Shown one piece after another: positions 56,250-64,000 of a stretch of DNA of 64,000 nt. The position numbers and the translations under genes were made by a program. The notes under the pieces were generated by a model. It was not told where the DNA came from. It was given only the letters and a program-made list of their open reading frames with translations, and searched no databases. Numbering within the stretch: the stretch's first letter is position 1; each line of letters starts with the position of its first letter. The DNA lies in contig CM054118.1 in NCBI GenBank assembly GCA_028673005.1, positions 1,943,410 through 2,007,409 on the forward strand, in the 5' to 3' direction. This DNA is from Tanypteryx hageni. Lineage: Eukaryota > Arthropoda > Insecta > Odonata > Petaluridae.

Positions 56250-56535
56250 GGCAGAAGCTGGGTGGGCCAAGGGGGGCCAAAGAAATTTTCAGGGCCCCCT
56301 CTTAGTTATGTCCCTGGCTCAGGTTTGCCTGGGCCGATTTTTGCTCCCAATCTGCCTCTGATAGCGAGCAATTTATACCAGGAACAAACCAAAAATAAAC
56401 ACATTTTAAGTTTATGGAAGGTGCTCTGAATGACTTCCATTATTTTTCATGTGTATACCAATTTCTTTGTGTGATTCAGGGAAAAAACTAAGAGGGAGCC
56501 CTGGAGAGAGCTTTGGCCCCCCCTTTGAGTACTAT
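56250..56535. mobile_element. GC-rich inverted-repeat MITE
   Basis: AAGGGGGGCCAAAG..CAGGGCCCCCTCTTAG at 56269-56306 is repeated in inverted form at about 56489-56528. The terminal arms are about 38-40 bp with an AT-rich centre. It adjoins the point where the Harbinger nuclease gene is cut. Confidence 0.6.
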
Positions 56536-56663
56536 ATAAATAAATGGCGCAATATGCATTGCACAAACTTTCTCATATATGTTTGATCTCACTACACTTT
56601 TTGCCCCGAAATTAACTCTCCCCTCTGATGCGTGCGCTGAGCGTCTTGTACAGAAATAATGCC

Positions 56664-57240
56664 ACTGGATGATATATAGTAACTTTTTGGGACATATGGC
56701 TTAGTTGGTATTATTTGTGACATCAGGTTGTACATTTGGATGGATTTTAATCGAAATCCTTAGAGCCATTTTTGAGTAAATCGAATTTTGTTTCAAAATA
56801 TCCAAGAATCAAGTACCCTTAATTGTTGCACAATATCTCATCAGAATGTCTTTTATGAATGATATTATCCATAAATATGAGATATCATTCGATTTAGTTT
56901 AACTGTAAGGCTGTAGTAAGAGGTTGAATGGATCATGGCAGAGGCGTGATGTCATAAGGCTTAGGCAAGGTAGCTTAGCATATGTTGTAATGTCACTGGA
57001 CGGCATATAGTGTTCAAGAGATATATGGCTTACGTAGTATTATTTGTGACATCAGGCTCTACAAATGGTATGATTTTAATCAAATTCTCTGGAGCCATTT
57101 TTGAGTAAATGTAATTCTTCAAAAAATTGCCAAGAATTAACTACCCTTTGTTTTTGTGCAATATCATTTTTATGAAAAAAGGGTCTGCAAAAGATGATAT
57201 ATTGCTTAAATACGAGATATCATTCGATTTTATGTATGCC
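56664..57240 (+). repeat. two direct repeats of about 240 bp
   Basis: Units at 56664-56905 and 56995-57236 share ACTGGA(T/C)G, ATATGGCTTA, ATTATTTGTGACATCAGG, GAGCCATTTTTGAGTAAAT and ACGAGATATCATTCGATTT-type blocks, about 331 bp apart. No protein is encoded. Confidence 0.8.
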
Positions 57241-57390
57241 TTTGGGCCCTAGATTGGCAATCAGACTGACAGACAAACGGCATGGCAAAAACAACTTTTT
57301 TGGACTCGGACACCTAAAATGTGTATTTCCATCAAAATCTGTCAGATTTTTTCACGATAACATTACTTGAAAAAGTAAAAATATGAATTA
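57241..57390 (-). repeat. partial inverted copy of the dispersed repeat
   Basis: Read on the minus strand, it follows the copy at 40397 on: TTTTTACTTTTTCAAGTA, ATGGAAATACACATTTTAGG and the TGTCTGTCAGTCTG end. Confidence 0.55.
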
Positions 57391-58730
57391 ATTAATTATC
57401 TTTTCGTTTTGTTCTTAATAAAAATTAACTTTTGTTTCACTAGTGCACTAAAAATAGTTAAAACATTTGTTTTCATATATTATTTTTATTGTAGTTTTTT
57501 TTTTAAATTTTAGTGTGCCCCTCCAATTACTTTGACGGCAATGCTGCTCCCCCCCCCTCATGCTGGCCTTCCAAAGTTGGGAGGTTCTATACAGAATAGG
57601 TTGAAAGCACTTCTCCTCAGGGTAGTAGACTTTTGCCACTAAAGCACAGATCATTTGGCATGAGGATAATGCAATATTTATTGTGTATTTTCATTAAGAT
57701 ATTTTTACTGTATAACATACTGTTTGAAGTTGAAGAAAATTACTGTATTTTAGGTGAAATGTTTTAAAAGTAGATTTCCTGTTACTGACACAAAGTATCT
57801 CCTTACCATCTGATTTTTACAATAAAATATGCAACTGTAACACGAATACATGCTGTAATAATGGTCCGTTGTAGCATAATCCTTGCACCCATATATATTT
57901 TTTATAGTGCCAAATTCTGAGAAAACAAGTTCTAAGGATTATGCTAGTAAATAAGGTTTTTGAATACACATACCAGAAATTTGTAAGAAGCTGAAATCGC
58001 TTATCCAAATTACAATCACCCAACTTTTAGTCAAAGCAACATTAAACAGCAGTGGCAAAATGCTTCACACAAATTTAGTCCATTTTTTAATCAAAATTTC
58101 AAGGGTGGAGAATCCAAACTAGACTGCCTGGAATCATACTTTAATAGATGACTGAAAGCTAATAAGCCCTATTATGGCAGAAATGACTGTAAAATGTACT
58201 GATGTAAACATTTTATTTTAAACTTTTGTATGCTTTTATTTAAAAATTACTGCAAATTCTAATACCATCTGTATTTATAAAAATACATAATTCATAAAGA
58301 GGAGAGGGGGTGATCATATGTGCTTGTCTGCTCATTCGTCACAAGTGAAAAATCATGGCTAATGAGCATTTATGTAAATACTAGAGTCCCCAACTCAATT
58401 TTCTTTGCAATGTCTCCTCATAATTATTTGTTTTCAGTCATGAACATAGATTACTGTTAATATGAACCATAATAAATTCCTAAATTTGTTAATGAGAAAA
58501 TTAAAAATAAGTTTTAACTGAAATTACCTAAAAAATCAAGCAATGAATGTGTTAAGTGACTGTGAAACAAAGACATCCATAATTAGTAAAATAAAATGCG
58601 AGTTAGATGAGTGGTAACTTTGTTTGACTAGTGAACTGAGCCAACATTTTCCCACCCCTGATTCACCAACACAACACAAAATTTAACAAAATTCATATTT
58701 AAAAAATAAAAATAAATGAAAAATTTAAAC
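57391..58730. other. no gene recognised
   Basis: AT-rich sequence with a short poly-C run near 57550. It would include the 3' flank of the minus-strand terminal exon beginning at 58906. Confidence 0.4.
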
Positions 58731-58736
58731 TTTATT
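58731..58736 (-). terminator. poly(A) signal AATAAA (minus strand)
   Basis: It lies about 80 nt downstream of the stop of the candidate terminal exon at 58816-58906. Confidence 0.4.
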
Positions 58737-58815
58737 ACCAACTAAAACTATATGAAATATAATAATGTATCAAATAAAAATTCCTGAAATTTGATTCAGA
58801 AAAAATATATCAAAT

Positions 58816-58906
58816 TCATTCACTATTTTCCTGCTCTCTCTCGTAGACTCGGAATTCGTACTTTACTCCATTTTCTTCCTGAAAGCCTTGAGGAACATCT
58901 GGATCA
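58816..58906 (-). CDS. candidate terminal exon of an unknown minus-strand gene
   Basis: A TTTGTTCCAG acceptor (58907 on) leads into 91 nt encoding SDPDVPQGFQEENGVKYEFR and VYEREQENSE, and then TGA. On the same strand AATAAA (58731-58736) follows about 80 nt after the stop. Composition and the clean acceptor, stop and poly(A) order suggest a real last exon. Upstream exons would lie at higher coordinates, probably beyond the window. The family is not recognised. It could be a chance frame. Confidence 0.4.
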
Positions 58907-59500
58907 CTGGAACAAAGTTAAAATTTTGGTAATGTGATTGGTTATAGAAGAGACTTAGTTGGGTATTTACTCAAAATCAATTCATACATACTCTATACTC
59001 CACATTTCATTTATACATAATAGAATGATACAATGCACACATCCAAAATTAATTCAAAAATATCAAAATTTTATTAGTGTCAAAGTGTGTGTTATAGTGA
59101 TTTGACAGGAAATTTAAAGTATTCATGTCTGAAACAATTTTAATGAAAAAATATAATTAAGCTGAAATGATGAAGATTTGAAAAAATCTGAATGAGATAT
59201 AGTACGATTAATTTATTTAAATATTAAACTAAGTAGATGATAATGTCAATAAGCTAAGCAGTAGATGTTATAGAATGTGGAAGAAGATTAGAAATACAGA
59301 AAAAAGACAAAATATATAACTAGGTTTTTGTCAAAATTAGCATTTAACCAGGGAGGATGCACATCTGGGTAAAAATACCCAAACAGAAAAGATTTTTATC
59401 TTTTGACACATTGGAATTATTTGAGCCTAATCCCCAATACCTTCCACTTGGACTCTCCCTGTTAGTTCTTGAGTATTTTGTTATTTTTACGATCAGTTGC

Positions 59501-59850
59501 TTATGAGTAATTCAGACTGAAAGCAGTGAGCGGAGATTTTTTGCACGCACGTCCACGCGTACCAAAATTACCGTATAAACCCAAAAGGAAGACAACTTCA
59601 ACTTTAAGACAACCACAATAAAAAAACAATGTCTTTTCAGGAAAAAACTTCGTAATACCAATTTCTAAAACAACATAGAATGGTAACTTTGTGCCATCTG
59701 CTAACACTGCCAGCATTATGGCAATGCACATTTTTTCATTCCCCAAAATTTTTATAATGACACATTTGTGCCTTTTTCGTTAACTGTGTATTTGGATGGC
59801 ATGTCGAAATAAATAGGTGTCCTGCATGCAGTACCCATTTGGCCCAGAAG
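59501..59850 (-). pseudogene. Tigger-like transposase fragment
   Basis: Blocks HAIQIHS-like (about 59800) and GNEKMCIAIMLAVLADGTKL, followed by a decayed GNFGTRGRACKKSPL block, match the part of Tigger transposases between the first and second catalytic aspartates. Only about 100 codons survive, with stops and shifts. It is more degraded than the copies at 14-16 kb and 41 kb. Confidence 0.6.
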
Positions 59851-60175
59851 GCAAACATGAATTTCCCATGGCGCAATTATATGCTTCTGGAAAGGAATAA
59901 GTTTGTCCATGTAGTCAGAAGGTAAAGGTTGGCAAAGAGAAGTTCTTCATAGGATTGTTGAATTATTTGTAATACAAATTGTATTTTTGTTATTAGGATC
60001 AGGCTGATTATTCTACTGAATTTTCCGTTGGAATTGCTGTTTTTTTATGAAATCACTTTTTCATCAAAAATTAATTAATTTAATAGGTGAGCCAAAATAA
60101 AAAAATATAAAAGTAAGTAAAAGAAGCCATCGCGATACGACTGAAGCCAAAAAATTACAATAGAGACACCTGTTT

Positions 60176-60410
60176 CAACCTAAGCAAGGCATGGGACCCC
60201 ACTATTGCACTGCTAGCACAACAGCGCGCTGATTGGCAGAACCATCAGCCAATGAGCGGAAAGACCAACAGTGGCCACTTGAATATAAACCCCGGATGAT
60301 CACACTCACGGCATCTCAGATACCCTGAGGATGATGGCAGAGACAGCCATCAAAACGTCGGGAAACCAAATCACCACACGGCTGGAAACCTGAGAAAACT
60401 TCATTGCAAT
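60176..60410 (+). repeat. retroelement 3'-tail-like sequence with stem-loop
   Basis: The sequence holds CCCTGAGGATGATGGCAGAG and a perfect 7-bp stem TGATGGC/GCCATCA (60332-60352), then AAAACGTCGGGAAACC. CTGAGGATG...CGAAACGTCG blocks are widespread at the ends of non-LTR or Penelope-like elements in animals. No coding sequence remains here. Confidence 0.45.
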
Positions 60411-60504
60411 ATTTTTATTTTTTCACGATTTCTTGTTACGGAGTTGTTTCTTGAGTTGGACCGGACATTTAAAAAATATGGGTCGGGTCGGACAAGTAGA
60501 CCTT

Positions 60505-60610
60505 CTGTGCGGGTTAATAGCCTGCAGGTACGGTTCGGGGTTAATATTCTGCGGGTACAGGTTAGTAATCTGCGGATACAGGTTAATAGTCTGCAGGTAC
60601 GGGTGGAAAA
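60505..60610 (+). repeat. minisatellite, about 22-bp units x 4
   Basis: Units of the form GGTTAATAGTCTGCGGGTAC run imperfectly four times. The open frames over it are repeat artefacts. Confidence 0.8.
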
Positions 60611-60818
60611 TATCATACCTGTGCAGGGCTCTAGTTATTACATAATTACAAGTTAATTCTTATTGATCATGAGCGTTCGCCTTGATTTCCGTAAGAATGG
60701 TCCACCTAACCCTCTTTTTTTCATAAGGCTTTGGTGTTAAAATTCGCGGTTTTGATATTCGTGGCGATTTCCAGGAACATATCCCCTGTGAATATCGAGG
60801 GTTTACTGTATTTAAGGC

Positions 60819-61350
60819 TAATTGCAAGGCTCATGCGCATAACTCCCTTAAATTTGCATTAAATAACTTAAATGTCGATATTGAGAATCTTGTATTGAAA
60901 ATTTATGGACATTTTTCTGTTTCGGTGAAAAGAAGAGAAAACTTGAAAGAGTTTTATAAGTTTACAGACTGCGAATGGAAAGAAATTCTTCGACATTTAT
61001 CTACAAGATGGCTTTCATTACAGCCATGTATAGAAAGGTCGTTGATGTCTTGCAGTGGTATTAGTGCATATTTTTTAAGCAAAGTAGAAGATTGCCCAAA
61101 AACATTGGCAAAATTAATACAAATTGAAGATGAAGCATCAGAAATGTCTCCAGCAGTGGAAATTTATTTATCATTTGTAAACCATGCTTTAGAATTTTTC
61201 AAAACAGCTATTCTAAGACTAGAAAGTAATGCAACTACCATTAGCGATGTTTTCCCAATTATGTTGGAGTTAAAAAACCAATTACAAAATTGCTTGGATG
61301 AGGAGTTCTTTGCTACACTATTCATAAAAAATTTCAGAAAGAAAGTCTAG
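60819..61350 (+). pseudogene. hAT transposase fragment
   Basis: The frame is open from CKAHAHNSLKFALNNLNVDI through KIYGHFSVSVKRRENLKEF to ILRHLSTRWLSLQPCIERSL and a helical region (YLSFVNHALEFFKTAI), then TAG near 61350. The C-x2-H and TRWLSL motifs belong to the middle of hAT transposases. The N-terminal finger and the C-terminal dimerisation domain are absent. It may be the same family as the pseudogene at 16.6-17.5 kb, since it picks up about where that one stops. Confidence 0.65.
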
Positions 61351-61352
61351 AG

Positions 61353-61430
61353 CAGGGGTTCTTAACCTTTTTCGTGCCATGGACCCCTTTGATTGTCCGG
61401 CAATGGCTATGGACCCCTCTTAGGAAATAT
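61353..61430 (+). repeat. hAT-like terminal repeat
   Basis: It begins CAGGGGTTCTTAACCTTTTT and continues CATGGACCCCTTTGATTG, a common hAT/Charlie-type terminus. It starts 3 bp after the hAT fragment. No opposite end was found. Confidence 0.6.
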
Positions 61431-62764
61431 GTACAGTCACTTTCAAAAGTCGACCGACAAACTGAGTGGCGCCACTTTCGGACTGCGGGAGAATTTAACT
61501 TTGTATCTGTTTGTACAGGACTCTTGGGTTGCGACTGCCACGAGGGAAATTCAAATAGTAATGTGGTAAATTTCGTTCAACCTTTTTAAATAAATCGAAA
61601 AAGCAATGAATTAAAAAATTGCGCAGCGTAGTTCGAAGGTTTTTGTGCAGAACGCAATATATACCTATTTAGACCCAAAGAAGCGAAGAAATTAGAGACG
61701 AACGTGACAATTTATTAAGCGGCATAAATATAAACGGATATCAAATACTCAGTTTCATAGTTGCGATATTTTTCAGTGAATGAATATGAAAAGAAAATAC
61801 CAGTAATAAGAAACCTCTACGACCAAATCTTAATTTGTGCTTATAGCATGTCGCCTTTTTGAGAGTAAAAAAAAGAATGCTTTCATTTTCCTGCAGGCCA
61901 GGGTACTACGATCCTGGTCATTTTTTCTGCGTGCATTTGGTGCTTATTTTAGATCACATGCAATTTAATTTCAGAAATCCTTAGGTAAACCGGCTTTCAC
62001 AAATTTCCGTCTTCGCAAATAATCAAGCAATCGCGTTCAAATTTTTTGTACGAACAACCATATTTTTATTAATAAGCACTTACAATTGCAGCTACAATAA
62101 ATATATTTCAAACCATGTTCACATGTAAAACTTAAAACAACCACAGATGGTAGGAGAAGACCGAGGCTATCGAATGGGTCCATGATGTGGTAGCTCGGGG
62201 TTCAAATTCTATTGGAGCTCCCAAGAGTCCCGATGTTTTTGTTTGTGTAACGCGTCTCACTCGGAGGCTCTTTGGGCGTTCATTATCTAGATTTGGGGGT
62301 AAAATCGGGAAAATCCCGTCCATTTGTATTTATGTCGGAAATATTTGACTTGGAGTGAGTATGAGGAAGGGCGGTGTGGGTAGTTGTTTTGAAAACTCGA
62401 GTGCATGAGGGGGAAGAAGAAAAGGCCCCAGATTTCCTTCGCTTGGCCGTAGACCGAAATCGAATGAAGACCAGTCGTCTTCCTAATGCTAAGGTCTGGA
62501 GGAAAGACCAAATGTGACTCAACCCACATCCTAAAGGAAACTTTGGTTTAAATCTCTCTAGAAGCATGTGCATGTTTTTTCTGGTTTCGGAGAACTGCTT
62601 ACTGTTTATGTAATGATTAGGTGTTAACCCGTCAAAAATGACAGAAAATATATATGGATGAGATAGTGAGAAAAAACATCTAATACTTCGGATGAATAAC
62701 TTCATGTTTAGTTTTATTCTCTCTAAAGTAAAGTAAAAATAAAAATGGTGAAATAAAAAGTGCC

Positions 62765-62826
62765 TCAATAGAGACTCAATACCTGGTTTCCCTCATATAA
62801 ATCAAGCACGCTAACCACTATACCAA
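62765..62826 (-). repeat. tRNA-derived SINE-like segment
   Basis: The minus strand reads GGTATAGTGGTTAGCGTGCT (A-box-like), followed after about 20 nt by GGTATTGAGTC (degenerate B box). The fold and body are not complete enough for a functional tRNA gene. Confidence 0.4.
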
Positions 62827-63729
62827 TTGAAACTTTTGATTCACATTCTAAGAAACCGTATATATATTTGTTAATATCTACAGCAGTTAAATGATATTTT
62901 TATTATTTTGTGGACCCTTGAACTCGAATTTTCAAGTTTTAAGATTTTTGCATAGGAGAGGAGAGGCTCCTACATCTTGAAAATGATCGACTTTTTAGGA
63001 GGTCAGGGAAAAGGTCTAGAGCCCGGAAACGGACATACGGAATCGGCTTTTATGTATAGGTAATAATTTACTAATAGTATATTCAGTTTCATTCTATGCG
63101 AAATAAACTTCACGTCGGCATTATACTAAAGAATATTTTCACTTCAGTTTCTAAAGGGAAATCTTGGTGGTGTCCATACGCATGAGTTTTACAATATCCT
63201 ACTTGGAAAGATCACGCTAGCACACACACTGTGGTAGAACCATGGGCTAGAGTCAAATGGGGGATCTGAATGTATTGGCTTTCTCAGATCATCACCTTCA
63301 CCCTGAGAACACCCCAGAATAACTCGTCAGTTCATTTCCTTCTGTGGATAAAAAATAACGGGATTTTTGGTAGAAGAAAATACAGTGTGTGTGTCATTCA
63401 ATTGGTGCTTACCCTCAAATGGAATTGGTACTGCAGAGAGAATGATACTCATTGGAGTACGTAAACAGAAATTAACATGAAAACTTATCGTAAATATAAA
63501 TTTTTTTGTATCCAAGGATTCATGAATGGTGAGGAACTGTTTCTTGGAGAAGAATTCTCAAGTCACCACACTTGCCACATCCAAACAAACGGGAGAGAGA
63601 TTGAAGAGGGTTTATGTAAACAAAATCACGTGTCTCCATGTTAAAACACGGCGCACATTCAAAAATAATTTGTATGGAAAGTTCCATCGCGAAAAAGTAA
63701 GTGAATGGATGAATACTAAAAAAATAATC

Positions 63730-63790
63730 CAAAGGTTTGATCCCAATATCTTCATCTTTCAAATCCGACACGCTATCACTACGCCACCAT
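63730..63790 (-). repeat. tRNA-derived SINE-like segment
   Basis: The minus strand reads GGTGGCGTAGTGATAGCGTG (A-box-like), with GGGATCAAACC about 25 nt further on as the B box. It shares TAGTG-TAGCGTG with the segment at 62765-62826. Confidence 0.4.
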
Positions 63791-64000
63791 ACATTCTTGT
63801 TGATTGGGGTTGATAGTTACATATTTTACGCACTCACGAAATTTCTGTTAAAAGCCAATATTAATATTGCCCCAGAATTCGAACCCTGGAACCCTTGAAG
63901 GGGATGCTTAAAGATTTGCTGTGAATTAATAAGCTTTTTATACCAACTGCAACTTTGCAGCTGTTGTGGTTCTCTCGAAAGGTTAAAATGTATTTAATAC

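Larger units (their letters stand above)
61431..64000. other. repeat-rich tail without genes
   Basis: No coding region is supported. Short tRNA-like segments occur (listed separately). A B-box-like GGGTTCGAATTC lies on the minus strand near 63875. Confidence 0.45.

Noticed and set aside
60401..60656. Overlapping open frames with repeated residues
   Set aside because: Artefacts of the 22-bp minisatellite.
62150..62215. Third tRNA-like segment on the + strand (GGTTCAAATTC)
   Set aside because: The B box is good, but the proposed A box (GGCTATCGAATGG) is too poor to list as a feature.
1..64000. Endogenous viral elements
   Set aside because: All recognisable replication-type proteins are DNA-transposon transposases or a LINE reverse transcriptase. 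No viral capsid, polymerase or envelope pattern was seen.

Overview
The window is AT-rich nuclear DNA from a metazoan, most likely an arthropod (probably an insect). The evidence is short consensus-obeying introns, one long intron-rich secreted-protein gene, and a dense load of hAT, pogo/Tigger, piggyBac, PIF/Harbinger, LINE and foldback elements typical of arthropod genomes. No species assignment is possible from sequence alone. There are no bacterial genes, CRISPR arrays or rRNA genes.

The one well-supported host gene lies on the + strand from 31412 to 50191. Six coding exons join with consistent phases into a 591-residue protein with an N-terminal signal peptide, long coiled-coil stretches, four N-glycosylation sequons and one cysteine after the signal region. 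Its family is not recognised. Its introns hold most of the transposons between 32 and 49 kb, and no exon is broken. Two weaker host candidates are on the minus strand: a cysteine-rich, CBM14-like exon at 528-803, and a terminal exon at 58816-58906 followed by a poly(A) signal.

1.3-12.7 kb is a three-layer nest. An AT-rich repeat cluster (four internal modules of about 145 bp, a terminal hairpin, an ACTAGTA end) was hit by a Charlie/Buster-type hAT with an exact 8-bp target duplication. That hAT was later hit inside its coding sequence by a pogo-like element with a TA duplication. Removing the pogo element restores an open hAT frame. 12.7-18 kb holds three decayed transposase genes (an uncharacterised family, Tigger, hAT) and then a GC-rich patch with a TATA box. 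19.16-20.70 kb is one giant inverted repeat. 20.7-26.2 kb shows no gene. 26.9-29.7 kb is a second cluster of the modular repeat, partly head to tail.

Inside the host gene: a 520-bp terminal-repeat element and a spliced SWIM-family-like pseudogene in intron 2; a TA-flanked Tigger in intron 3; and an antisense LINE in intron 5, itself split by a TTAA-flanked, internally deleted piggyBac. Downstream, 52.9-56.2 kb carries most of a PIF/Harbinger element: an intact Myb/SANT-like gene (+) and the nuclease gene (-) converging tail to tail, cut short at 56243 by an inverted-repeat MITE. The final 7 kb contains degenerate Tigger, hAT, LINE-tail, minisatellite and tRNA-derived SINE-like sequence.
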